From NCBI GenBank assembly GCA_964509505.1, contig CAZDYP010000032.1, positions 1-34,981 of the forward strand: a DNA stretch of 34,981 nucleotides, given 5' to 3'. Positions 24,255 to 32,121 of this stretch are shown piece after piece (the stretch's first letter is position 1; every line of letters begins with the position of its first letter). The translations under genes were made by a program, and so were the position numbers. The notes beneath the pieces are model-generated. The model ran no database searches and had not been told where the DNA came from. It was given only the letters and a program-made list of their open reading frames with translations. Source of the stretch: CAZDYP01 sp964509505 (GTDB taxonomy: Bacteria; Chloroflexota; Anaerolineae; JACRMK01).

Positions 24255-25351
24255 ATGGGGCCCCTCGCAGGTTTCACCATCCTCGAATTCGCCAGCATCG
24301 GACCTGGTCCCTTTTGCGCGATGATGCTCGCAGACATGGGCGCGGACGTGATTCGCGTTGATCGCAAAGGCGCAGAGAATCCATTGGCGACGTCCGCCAG
24401 CACACGCTTCAATGTGATGAATCGCGGGCGTCGCTCCATTGCGCTCGACCTCAAACAACCTGCCGATGTCGAGGTTGCGCTCAAACTCAGCGCGCGCGCT
24501 GATGCGTTGATCGAAGGGTTGCGCCCCGGTGTGATGGAACGCCTGGGACTCGGTCCCGATGTGTGTTTGGCGCGCAATCCCAAGTTGGTGTATGGGCGTA
24601 TGACGGGCTGGGGACAGACGGGACCGCTCGCGCACGTGGCGGGACACGACCTCAACTACATTGCGTTGAGCGGTGTGCTGCACGCCATTGGTCGTCACGA
24701 CGAGCCGCCCGTGCCGCCGCTCAACCTCGTGGGCGATTTCGGCGGTGGTGGCTTGTTGCTTGCCTTTGGCATCGTCTGTGCTTTGCTCGCAGCGCGACAG
24801 TCGGGACAAGGGCAAGTGGTGGACGCGGCGATGGTGGATGGCGCAGCCGTCCTCGCGGCGTCGTTCTATGGAATGCATGCCGCGCAGCGTTGGAGCAACG
24901 AGCGCGAGCGTAACTTGCTCGATGGCGGCGCGCATTATTATTGCTGCTATGAATGCGCCGATGGGAAGTATGTGGCCATTGGTTCGCTGGAGCCACAGTT
25001 CTATGCGTTGTTGTTGGAGAAATGCGGACTCAGTCAAGACCCTGCCTTTCAAAATCAGCGAGACACGACGCGGTGGAAAGAGTTAGGCGACCAACTCGCG
25101 GTCATCTTCAAGCGCAAGACGCGCGACGAATGGTGTCAGCTAATGGAAGGCAGCGATGTCTGTTTTGCGCCCGTGTTAGATTGGGATGAAGCGCCACAGC
25201 ATCCGCACAACCAGGCGCGCGGCAACTTCATCAACATCGCAGGCGTGACGCAACCCGCGCCTGCGCCGCGCTTCAGCCGCACCCAACCCACGATGCCGTC
25301 ACCGCCTGTTGCGCCCGGCGCGCACACCGCAGAAATTTTGCAAGAGCTGGG
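24255..25351 (+). CDS. Alpha-methylacyl-CoA racemase (CoA-transferase family III), 3' end at gap
   Basis: 365 residues before the gap, close to full length for this family. Racemises the 2-methyl centre of branched acyl-CoAs (for example in pristanoyl or sterol side-chain breakdown). Signatures of the AMACR branch: GPGPFCAMMLADMGADVIRV, NRGRRSIALDLK, ARNPKLVYGRMTGWGQTGPL, GHDLNYIALSGVLHAIG (catalytic His), NLVGDFGGGGLLLAFG (catalytic Asp) and VAIGSLEPQFY (conserved Glu). A strict CoA-transferase role is less likely. Ribosome site CAGGAGC 7 nt before ATG. The stop codon lies in or beyond the gap; the apparent continuation into the next gene is an artefact. Confidence 0.93.
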
Positions 25352-25451
25352 NNNNNNNNNNNNNNNNNNNNNNNNNNNNNNNNNNNNNNNNNNNNNNNNN
25401 NNNNNNNNNNNNNNNNNNNNNNNNNNNNNNNNNNNNNNNNNNNNNNNNNNN
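25352..25451. other. Assembly gap (100 N)
   Basis: Joins the end of the racemase to the beginning of the chaperonin-like gene in the same frame by chance. Confidence 0.98.
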
Positions 25452-27053
25452 GCGCTCAAGCGCGGCTTCGATCAGCTCGCGGATTTACTCGCGGCCACGC
25501 TCGGTCCAACGCAAGGCATAGTCATCTCGTCTGCCATCGCCGATGGCCGTCCCGAAATTTTGACGGATGCGGCGACGATTGCGCGTCGCGTGTTGCAGCT
25601 GCCCAAGCGCGCGGACGATGTGGGCGCGATGTTGCTGCGACAGTTGGTGTGGCGCATGAACGTGAAAGCGGGCGACGGCGGCGCGACAGCCGCGGTGCTC
25701 GCGCAAGCGATTTTGCATGAAGCGCAGCGCTACGTCGCGGCAGGCGGCAACGCGATGGCGTTGCGGCGCGGCTTAAGCCAGGCAACGCAAGCCGCGCTTG
25801 ATGCCTTGCAAGCGCAAGCGCAACCCGCACACGAGGCGCACACCTTGACGCGTGTCGCGCTCGCAGTGACCGGCCAAGCGGAGCTCAGTCAGTTGTTGGG
25901 CGAGCTATTCGCGCGCTTGGGCGCAGAAGCGTACGTCAGCATCGAAGCATACATGGCACGCTATCTCGCGTGTGATTATCACGAAGGCGGACGTTGGCAG
26001 GCGCGCCTCGCCTCACCCTACTTCATCACCGAAACGGCGACACGCCGCGCACTGCAACCCGATTGTTACGTCGTGCTATGCGCGGGCGAGCTCAACACGG
26101 TTGAGGATGTCGAGCGCATCCTCTCACTCGTCGCGCAAACCGAAACAAAGCGCGTTGCCATCATCGCGCATGAGATTCGCGGCGACGCGCTCAATACGCT
26201 CGTCGTCAATCATCAACAAAAAGCGGTGCAGCTCATCGCCGCCACCTCGCGCAGCGTCCCTACAAAACGCGCTGATGATTTCACCGATTTGTCCGCCTTG
26301 ACCGATGCGACCATCCTTGCGCCTGAACGTGGGCGCTCATGGCGCGCGATTCAGCCCAGCGATTTCGGCGCAGCGCAACGCATCGAGGCAAATGCGGATG
26401 AGCTCATCGTCGTCGGCTACGCGCAACATGCTGAACGCGCGCGCGCACAGGCTGAATTGATTCGCAGGCAGCTGAGTGGACAGGGCGGCCGTTCAACTAC
26501 CACCCCGACGAGGGAGGATGATGAAGCGCGAAAAGAGTTGCGCTGGCGCTTAGCGCGCATGGAGGGGAATGTCGCCACATTGCAGATTGGCGCGGCGACA
26601 GAGGCAGAACGCGCGGCGCTTACGCAACAAGCGGAAAAGGCCTTACGCGCGTTGCCCATTGCAGTACGCGAAGGCGTGGTCGCGGGCGGCGGCGTGGCGT
26701 ATGTGAATTGCGTTGACGCCCTAGCGACGTTGCGGCGCAACCTCGCTACGCCTGATGAGGCGCACGGCGCGAAAATTTTAGCGCGCGCCTTGACCGTGCC
26801 ATTTCAACGCATCGCGCGCAATGCGGGCGTGACCACAACAGGCGCGGTGTTGGACGAAGCGCGACGCTGTGGCGCGACGTTTGGTTATGATGCCCGCACA
26901 CGACAGATCGTGGATATGCGCGCAGCGGGTATCATGGATGCAGCTGGCGTGTTGCGCCTCGCACTAGAGACTGCCGTAAGCGGCGCACTGATGGCGCTGA
27001 CGACGGAGACGATTGTGTTACATCAAAAGCCAGAGCTGAGTTACGAGCCGTGA
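25452..27053 (+). CDS. Divergent GroEL-like chaperonin (5' end at gap)
   Basis: 533 residues visible, lacking only about the first 15. Collinear with GroEL: equatorial LADLLAATLGPTQGIVI and AGDGGATAAVLAQAIL (Asp87 equivalent kept, GDGTT changed to GDGGA), GGNAMALRRG, hinge region RWRLARMEGNVATLQIGAAT, AVREGVVAGGGVAYVNCVDA, and C-terminal GIMDAAGVLRLALETAVSGA (Asp495 equivalent kept). The residue matching catalytic Asp398 (VEDAL in GroEL) is Lys in AEKAL (codon 26637-26639), and the GGM tail is absent (ends SYEP). The apical domain is strongly diverged, without the usual KAPGFG motif. So it is a paralogue, probably with altered or no ATP hydrolysis; the housekeeping GroEL must be elsewhere. 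Role unknown. Confidence 0.88.
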   Translation, partial: ALKRGFDQLADLLAATLGPTQGIVISSAIADGRPEILTDAATIARRVLQLPKRADDVGAMLLRQLVWRMNVKAGDGGATAAVLAQAILHEAQRYVAAGGNAMALRRGLSQATQAALDALQAQAQPAHEAHTLTRVALAVTGQAELSQLLGELFARLGAEAYVSIEAYMARYLACDYHEGGRWQARLASPYFITETATRRALQPDCYVVLCAGELNTVEDVERILSLVAQTETKRVAIIAHEIRGDALNTLVVNHQQKAVQLIAATSRSVPTKRADDFTDLSALTDATILAPERGRSWRAIQPSDFGAAQRIEANADELIVVGYAQHAERARAQAELIRRQLSGQGGRSTTTPTREDDEARKELRWRLARMEGNVATLQIGAATEAERAALTQQAEKALRALPIAVREGVVAGGGVAYVNCVDALATLRRNLATPDEAHGAKILARALTVPFQRIARNAGVTTTGAVLDEARRCGATFGYDARTRQIVDMRAAGIMDAAGVLRLALETAVSGALMALTTETIVLHQKPELSYEP

Positions 27054-27104
27054 GACTTCTAATCCTTAGCAACCCGCACACCTAACTGGGGTTCGTTATT
27101 TCTC

Positions 27105-28160
27105 CTAACCTGCCCTAATTCCCCTCACCACCGCCTCCACTACCTCCCGCGTCATCGCTGTTCCCCCCAAGTCCGGCGTCAACACGCCTGCCCGCACCAC
27201 TGCATTCACCGCATTACGCACGCGTTGTGCCGCGTCGCTCATCTGCAAGTAGTCGAGCATCAGCGCCGCGCTCAGAATCGCGCCAATGGGATTGGCGATG
27301 CCTTTGCCCGCGATGTCGGGGGCGGAGCCATGCACAGGCTCAAACACAGCCGCGCTTGCGCCGATGTTCGCCGACGGCGCAACGCCCAAACCGCCAATCA
27401 ACCCTGCCGCTTCATCCGAAAGAATGTCGCCAAACAAATTCGTCGTCACAATCACGTCAAACTGCTCAGGGTCTTTGACGAGCCGCATCGCCATCGCATC
27501 CACCAGCAGCTCGTTGTATGGCATAGCGGGAAATTCTTTCGCCACACTCAACGCCGCTTCGCGGAATAAGCCATCGGTCTCTTTGAGCACGTTGGCTTTG
27601 TGGACGATGGTGACGAGTGGACGTTTGATATTAGATATTGGATACTGGGATTTGGAATTTGGGAGTTGGGATTTCGCGCGAGCACGTGCTTGCTCGAATG
27701 CTATCCGCACGATGCGCTCCGACGCGCGGCGCGTGATGACGCGCTCGGTGATCGCGGTGTCATTGTCCTCACGTCGCTCACGTCCCGCATAGAGTCCTTC
27801 GGTGTTCTCGCGCACGATGAGCAAGTCGAGGTTCGGACGCGAGAATGCGCCGGGCAACGATTGCGTCGGGCGCAGGTTCGCATACAAATCGAAACGCTGA
27901 CGCAACGTGAGAATCGGACTGCGATAGCCCACGACCTTCGACGATGGCGACGAAATTGCGCCGAACAACGTCGCATCCGCTTGCGCCACCGCATCAAGCG
28001 TTTCGTTGGGAATTGCGTTACCACATTGTTGGAAACACGCCCAGCCTGCCTCCGCTTGTGTGAAGCGCAAATCCAATGACAATGCTTTCAACACCTCGAC
28101 GGCGGCAGGGATGACCTCTTGCCCGACGCCGTCGCCTTCAATCAAGCAAATCGTTTTCAT
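27105..28160 (-). CDS. Homoisocitrate dehydrogenase
   Basis: 351 residues, decarboxylating beta-hydroxyacid dehydrogenase family. Converts homoisocitrate to 2-oxoadipate in the alpha-aminoadipate pathway; isocitrate or isopropylmalate may also be used. Very similar in layout to the Thermus enzyme: ICLIEGDGVGQEVIPAA, EAGWACFQQCGNAIP, SSPSSKVVGYRSPILTLRQR, IVRENTEGLYAG, HKANVLKETDGLF, DVIVTTNLFGDILSDEAAGL, VFEPVHGSAPDIAGKGIANP. An extra stretch of about 17 residues (KSQLPNSKSQYPISNIKR) precedes PLVTIVHKANVL and is encoded by seven heptamers (27625-27673). The start ATG 28160 is directly preceded by a heptamer repeat, with no ribosome site visible. The stop lies in AT-rich repeat-like sequence. 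Downstream of LysU. Confidence 0.9.
   Translation of the reverse strand: MKTICLIEGDGVGQEVIPAAVEVLKALSLDLRFTQAEAGWACFQQCGNAIPNETLDAVAQADATLFGAISSPSSKVVGYRSPILTLRQRFDLYANLRPTQSLPGAFSRPNLDLLIVRENTEGLYAGRERREDNDTAITERVITRRASERIVRIAFEQARARAKSQLPNSKSQYPISNIKRPLVTIVHKANVLKETDGLFREAALSVAKEFPAMPYNELLVDAMAMRLVKDPEQFDVIVTTNLFGDILSDEAAGLIGGLGVAPSANIGASAAVFEPVHGSAPDIAGKGIANPIGAILSAALMLDYLQMSDAAQRVRNAVNAVVRAGVLTPDLGGTAMTREVVEAVVRGIRAG
27625..27673. repeat. Seven-unit heptamer array inside the homoisocitrate dehydrogenase gene
   Basis: Perfect period 7: TTGATAT, TAGATAT, TGGATAC, TGGGATT, TGGAATT, TGGGAGT, TGGGATT. Encodes an extra surface-type peptide before the HKANVL strand and leaves the frame intact. 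Confidence 0.95.
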
Positions 28161-28161
28161 A

Positions 28162-28234
28162 ACAGTAATCAGTAGCCAGTGCCCAGTCGTCAGTATGCGC
28201 CTTGTCTGGCTACTGGCTACTGACGACTGACGAC
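28162..28234. repeat. Heptamer array with opposite-strand arms
   Basis: ACAGTAA, TCAGTAG, CCAGTGC, CCAGTCG, TCAGTAT, then after GCGCCTTGTC the complementary-type units TGGCTAC, TGGCTAC, TGACGAC, TGACGAC. The arms can pair. Fills the space between LysU and homoisocitrate dehydrogenase genes. Confidence 0.97.
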
Positions 28235-28236
28235 TT

Positions 28237-28764
28237 TCATTCGCCTCCCTTAATCTCCGGCAGCGGCAAATGCTCTACGCCCAATTTCTTCCGCAGCATC
28301 GGAATCAGTCCGCCTGCGTCGAGAATGGCAAGAATCGTTGGCGAGAGTGGCGGGAATGCGAATGCGCCGCGCGCGCAGCGAATTGTGTGCGTGTCGAGAT
28401 CAACCTCAATGGTCTCGCCCGCGTCAATCGCGTCCACTGCTTCGGGGCAGACGATGGGCAAGACGCCTTGGTTGATGGCATTGCGGAAGTAGATACGCGC
28501 GAACGACTTGGCGATGAGGCACTTCACGCCTGCGTATTTCAATGCGCCTACCGCTTGCTCACGCGACGAGCCACAACCCCAATTCTTGCCTGCGACGATG
28601 ATGTCGCCTTCTTTTACGCGCCCCGCAAACGTCGCATCCAAATCTTCGAGCGCGTGCTTCGACCATTCTTTGGGGTCGTGCAAGCTGTACGTGTATTTGC
28701 CCGGAAAGATGACGTCGGTGTTGACGCCATCGCCATATTTCCAAACGTAGCCTTGTAGTTTCAT
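28237..28764 (-). CDS. lysU: Homoaconitase small subunit LysU (LeuD-like)
   Basis: 175 residues, the swivel domain of a two-subunit aconitase-type hydratase. Motifs: GDGVNTDVIFPGKY, IIVAGKNWGCGSSREQA (substrate carboxylate binding), GVKCLIAKSFARIYFRNAIN, GVLPI. Together with the large subunit it converts homocitrate to homoisocitrate; isopropylmalate isomerase activity cannot be excluded from this subunit alone. Called LysU from the surrounding lysine genes. Start ATG 28764; AAGG is 7 nt upstream. Confidence 0.88.
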   Translation of the reverse strand: MKLQGYVWKYGDGVNTDVIFPGKYTYSLHDPKEWSKHALEDLDATFAGRVKEGDIIVAGKNWGCGSSREQAVGALKYAGVKCLIAKSFARIYFRNAINQGVLPIVCPEAVDAIDAGETIEVDLDTHTIRCARGAFAFPPLSPTILAILDAGGLIPMLRKKLGVEHLPLPEIKGGE

Positions 28765-28775
28765 AGTTCAACCTT

Positions 28776-28806
28776 GTTGTAAATCGGATTGCCAATCCGA
28801 CCTACA
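28776..28806. repeat. GTAxxTCGGATT-GCC-AATCCGACCTAC palindrome
   Basis: Inverted arms GTAAATCGGATT and AATCCGACCTAC (10 of 12 positions pair) around GCC. The GTA...TAC ends resemble the two 52-bp repeats at 10463 and 13419, though the inner sequence differs. Confidence 0.85.
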
Positions 28807-28825
28807 TCACACTAGATACGATTGA

Positions 28826-29330
28826 TTATTTTCTTACAACGAAAAGCCCCACCACCTTCGTAATGTGAATGGCGCCATCACGCGCGATGCGCTCTGCTGC
28901 CAATGCGCGGAAACGCGCACGATGTTCATCCGTGAGTCGCCCCGTCAGCGAGCTCATGGACTTGACGTAGGCGACCAATGGCTCAACTTCGGTGACGCGC
29001 AAGCTATCCTCAAAGTCATGGCGCGTGACCGATGCGAAATGTGGCGCGAGCCACCTCGCGCCATTTTCCAAATTGAACGTCAGGGCATCATAAGCGCGTT
29101 TGACGCCGCACTCACGCCGCAATTCTTGGAGCTCGTGCATGTGCCGCGCGCCATTCGTGGCCGCAAGCAACATGCCGCCGCGTTTCAACGCGCGCCGAAT
29201 TTCCGCTAACGCATGCGGCAAATCAAGCACGTGATAGAGCATGTGATTGGCGAACACTACATCGAATGTTGCGTCAGCAAATGGAATCGCTTGCGCGTCG
29301 CTTTGCGTGAGTGTCAGACCTGACAGGTTT
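28826..29330 (-). CDS. Class I SAM-dependent methyltransferase (5' end at gap)
   Basis: C-terminal 167 residues of a Methyltransf_11-type enzyme. The visible part opens with LTLTQSDAQAIPFADATFDV, the acidic post-II/motif III region, then VFANHMLYHVLDLPHALAEI and RALKRGGMLLAATNG (motif V/VI region), and ends LFVVRK. The SAM-binding GxGxG motif lies in the missing part. The frame is open through 29330, so the GTG at 29257 is not the start. The C-terminal domain is typical of small-molecule methyltransferases; substrate unknown. It separates LysT from LysU on the same strand, and the sequence abutting the gap is the repeat-like AGACCTGACAGGTTT. Confidence 0.82.
29316..29330. repeat. AGACCTGACAGGTTT repeat-like element at gap edge
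   Basis: The plus strand before the gap reads AGACCTGACAGGTTT, with the dyad ACCTG-ACAGGT. I recall this as a frequent dispersed element in Chloroflexota; only its edge is visible here. Confidence 0.45.
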
Positions 29331-29430
29331 NNNNNNNNNNNNNNNNNNNNNNNNNNNNNNNNNNNNNNNNNNNNNNNNNNNNNNNNNNNNNNNNNNNNNN
29401 NNNNNNNNNNNNNNNNNNNNNNNNNNNNNN
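29331..29430. other. Assembly gap (100 N)
   Basis: Truncates the methyltransferase gene; 10 nt beyond it lies the stop codon of the homoaconitase large subunit. Confidence 0.98.
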
Positions 29431-29440
29431 TGTGTTGAAA

Positions 29441-30745
29441 TCAGATGATATCTCTTGGGTCGGCAATATAGCCCGCCAGCGCGCTGGCGGCGACGACGGC
29501 AGGACTGGATACATACGTCTCCGCATCGCGCGTGCCCATGCGTCCGCGGAAATTGCGATTCGCGCTGCTGATGGTCACTTCGCCGGGCGCAGGCACGCCC
29601 ATGTGATTGCCCATGCAAGGACCGCAACCCGGCGTGTTGAACACCGCGCCCGCTTCGAGCAGCGTTTGCACGTAGCCTGCCTTCACTGCATCCAACATCA
29701 CCTCAGAGGACGCAGGGATGACGATGAGCCTCATGCCACGCGCGATGCGTTTGCCGCGCACAATCTCGGCAGCAGCCGCGAGGTCTTCGAGGCGTCCATT
29801 CGTGCAGGTGCCGATGAAGGCTTGTTGCACGCGCGTGCCTTTGACGTGCGAGATAGGCTTCACGTTGTCAGGCGAATGCGGACATGCGACGAGTGGTTCG
29901 AGTGTGGTCGCGTCAATGCGATGCGTGGCGAGGTAGGTCGCGTCGGGATCGGGGAAGACAGCGCGCGATTGAAGATTGAAGATTAAAGATTGAAGATTAG
30001 AATCTTTAGTCTTTAATCTTTTCATCAAGCGCGGCGCGAGCCACTCATACAACGCCTCATCAGGCGGGATGTAGGCGCACTTCACGCCGAACTCCGCCAT
30101 CATGTTCGGGATGACGGCGCGGCTGTCCATGCTCATCGTCGCAAACGTCGTGCCGCTAAACTCGATGGACTGATAGAGACCACCATCCGCGCCGAATTTG
30201 CCAATGATATGCAAGGTGAGATCTTTCGCCGTCACGCCAAACGGCAACGCACCATCCACGATAAAGCGCACACTCTCTGGCACGCGCAACCACAGCTCGC
30301 CTGTCGCCCAGATTGCCGCCATCTCGCTGCGCCCAACGCCGACGCCGCACGCGCCCATCCACCCAAAGTGCGGCGTGTGCGAATCCGAGCCAATCACTAA
30401 ATCGCCGGGCAACGCAATGGCTTCTTCGCTCAAGACTTGATGGCAGATGCCGCGTCCAACGTCGAACGCATTGTTGATGCCTTGTTCGGCGACAAACTGC
30501 CGCACCTCCGCGTGGTTCTGCGCGTGATTTGTGGATGGCGCAGGCACGGCATGATCCAACGTGATGGCGTGCCGCTCTGGATACTTCACGCGCGCCTGCC
30601 CCAACGCTTTGAAGATGCGGTTGATAGCCGCCGTGTTGTCGTGCGTCAGAATCACATCGGGCGACGCATCTACGATTTGTCCTACCACGACTTCGCGCTG
30701 CCCCGAGGCGCGCGCGAGAATTTTTTCGACGAATGTTTTGCCCAT
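29441..30745 (-). CDS. lysT: Homoaconitase large subunit LysT (LeuC/aconitase-type)
   Basis: 434 residues. Catalytic subunit with a 4Fe-4S cluster held by three Cys: IGTCTNGRLEDL and GCGPCMGNHMG. Other motifs: THDNTAAINRIF, DHAVPAPS, GRGICHQV, GDLVIGSDSHTPHFGWMGACG, SSANRNFRGRMG. Hydrates/dehydrates homocitrate to homoisocitrate; a LeuC role is the alternative, made less likely by the adjacent homocitrate synthase. About 15 extra residues (KTKDSNLQSLIFNLQS) are encoded by a heptamer tract at 29969-30022. GGAGG before ATG 30745; starts 11 nt after the homocitrate synthase stop. Confidence 0.9.
   Translation of the reverse strand: MGKTFVEKILARASGQREVVVGQIVDASPDVILTHDNTAAINRIFKALGQARVKYPERHAITLDHAVPAPSTNHAQNHAEVRQFVAEQGINNAFDVGRGICHQVLSEEAIALPGDLVIGSDSHTPHFGWMGACGVGVGRSEMAAIWATGELWLRVPESVRFIVDGALPFGVTAKDLTLHIIGKFGADGGLYQSIEFSGTTFATMSMDSRAVIPNMMAEFGVKCAYIPPDEALYEWLAPRLMKRLKTKDSNLQSLIFNLQSRAVFPDPDATYLATHRIDATTLEPLVACPHSPDNVKPISHVKGTRVQQAFIGTCTNGRLEDLAAAAEIVRGKRIARGMRLIVIPASSEVMLDAVKAGYVQTLLEAGAVFNTPGCGPCMGNHMGVPAPGEVTISSANRNFRGRMGTRDAETYVSSPAVVAASALAGYIADPRDII
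29969..30022. repeat. GATTGAA heptamer array inside lysT
   Basis: GATTGAA, GATTGAA, GATTAAA, GATTGAA, GATTAGA, then the complementary side ATCTTTAGTCTTTAATCTTTT. GATTAAAGA (29981-29989) pairs with TCTTTAATC (30010-30018). Frame of lysT is kept. Confidence 0.95.
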
Positions 30746-30756
30746 AGTTCCTCCGC

Positions 30757-31911
30757 CTACTGACTACTCTCCACTCCGTTCGCCCAGCGATGCAACAACT
30801 CGTCCACGTCCTCAAGGTCAATTGGTTTGTGGTCAGCCATCGCTTTGATGTGCGCGGTCACTTCTTTGATTTGCGCGTCGGTCAATTGCAAGCCAAATTG
30901 CTCTGCGCGGTCCTTGATGGCGTTCCAACCCGTCAGCTTGTGCGCGACGCTGATATAGCGCGTCAAGCCAAAGTCGCGCGGGTCGAGCGCCTCGTACGTT
31001 TCGGGATTGTTCAGCACGGCTTTCGCGTGAATGCCAGCCTTGTGCGTGAACGCGGTGACGCCTGTGATGTAGTTGTTGAACGGCACGGCGATGCCACATA
31101 GCTCGCCAATCATCTCATCTAATTTGCGGAGACGGTCGAGACGATATTTGCTCTTCACCAGTTCGCGGTTATAGGTGTACATGCGCGCGATGAAACCGCC
31201 GAGCGGCGTGATGCCGTTGCGTTCGCCAATGCCCAGCACGCTCGTGTCAATGTGCGTCGCGCCGCCTTCGAGCGCGGCGAAGGCGTTGGCGATGGCGCAG
31301 CCCGAATCGTTGTGGCCGTGAAATTCGATGTCGGCTTTCGTCATGGAACGCAACGTGCTGACGGTGCGATAGACTTGCATCGGCGTAGCGATACCCACTG
31401 TGTCCGCGATGCCCAAGCGGTTGACAACGCCCAGCTTATCCACTGCGAGATAGACGCGGAACAAATCGGCTGGCTCAGAGCGGAACGAGTCTTCGGTCGA
31501 GAAGCGCAGTTCGATGTGCGGCGCTTGCGCGCGGATGTAGCTCAACACGTCGGCGGCAAGGTCAATGATCTCGTCAATGTTCTTGCCGTGCGAGAATTGG
31601 CGCAGATACGACGACGTGCCAATCACCACATCGAGGCCATCCACGCCTGTATCGAGCGCGACCGCCGCATCTTCTTTGGCGCAACGGATGTGCGTGAGGA
31701 TGCGCGCCTTCAAGCCGAGGTCGGCGATGGTCTTCGCGTCCTCCGCCGATTGCGGCGAGGCGAGCGGCGACGTGAGCTCGATGTATTCGACGCCGAGCCC
31801 ATCGAGCGCGTGCGCGATTTTGATTTTTTGAATCGTCGTGAAATTCGCGCCGACGAACTGCTCGCCTTCACGCAAGGTGGATTCGATGATGTTGAATTTG
31901 TCGAGGGACAT
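30757..31911 (-). CDS. lysS: Homocitrate synthase
   Basis: 384 residues. Condenses acetyl-CoA with 2-oxoglutarate, the first and usually feedback-regulated step of the alpha-aminoadipate route. Near the N-terminus IIESTLREGEQFVGANF (metal Asp replaced by Glu as in homocitrate synthases), VEYIELTSPLASPQSAEDA, LRFSTEDSFRSE, FHGHNDSGCAIANAFAALEG, TSVLGIGERNGITPLGGF, and the C-terminal lid FTHKAGIHAKAV. The order closely follows Thermus homocitrate synthase and not LeuA, which has a long C-terminal regulatory domain. AAGGAG precedes ATG 31911. The last residues ESSQ and TAG come from an AGTAGTCAGTAG repeat piece. Confidence 0.93.
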   Translation of the reverse strand: MSLDKFNIIESTLREGEQFVGANFTTIQKIKIAHALDGLGVEYIELTSPLASPQSAEDAKTIADLGLKARILTHIRCAKEDAAVALDTGVDGLDVVIGTSSYLRQFSHGKNIDEIIDLAADVLSYIRAQAPHIELRFSTEDSFRSEPADLFRVYLAVDKLGVVNRLGIADTVGIATPMQVYRTVSTLRSMTKADIEFHGHNDSGCAIANAFAALEGGATHIDTSVLGIGERNGITPLGGFIARMYTYNRELVKSKYRLDRLRKLDEMIGELCGIAVPFNNYITGVTAFTHKAGIHAKAVLNNPETYEALDPRDFGLTRYISVAHKLTGWNAIKDRAEQFGLQLTDAQIKEVTAHIKAMADHKPIDLEDVDELLHRWANGVESSQ

Positions 31912-31985
31912 GATGCTCGCTCCTTAAGAAGAAATGAGATTCAATCACAGTGAATCGCCTTCGCGCAAGGCGGGGGCGCTGCTGG

Positions 31986-32115
31986 TGCATTGGGCGAGGG
32001 NNNNNNNNNNNNNNNNNNNNNNNNNNNNNNNNNNNNNNNNNNNNNNNNNNNNNNNNNNNNNNNNNNNNNNNNNNNNNNNNNNNNNNNNNNNNNNNNNNNN
32101 TGCATTGGGCGAGGG
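31986..32115. repeat. Direct repeat flanking an assembly gap
   Basis: TGCATTGGGCGAGGG occurs at 31986-32000 and again at 32101-32115, directly on both sides of the 100-N gap. Just before lies TCGCCTTCGCGCAAGGCGGG, a small dyad. Probably a tandem array collapsed by the assembler. Confidence 0.9.
32001..32100. other. Assembly gap (100 N)
   Basis: Scaffold gap between homocitrate synthase and the DNA methyltransferase; missing small genes (for example LysW) could lie here. Confidence 0.98.
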
Positions 32116-32121
32116 ACATAA

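Noticed and set aside
24255..27053. A 932-residue racemase-chaperonin fusion protein
   Set aside because: The frame crosses 100 N and both parts are near full-length separate families; the fusion is an assembly artefact.
27054..27104. Terminator between the convergent chaperonin and homoisocitrate dehydrogenase genes
   Set aside because: AACCC ... GGGTT pairing is only about 5 bp and no T tract follows.
27105..31911. Leucine biosynthesis cluster (LeuA, LeuC, LeuD, LeuB)
   Set aside because: The synthase lacks the LeuA regulatory domain and matches homocitrate synthase, and LysJ and LysK are present; lysine synthesis fits better, though LeuCD-type side activity cannot be excluded.
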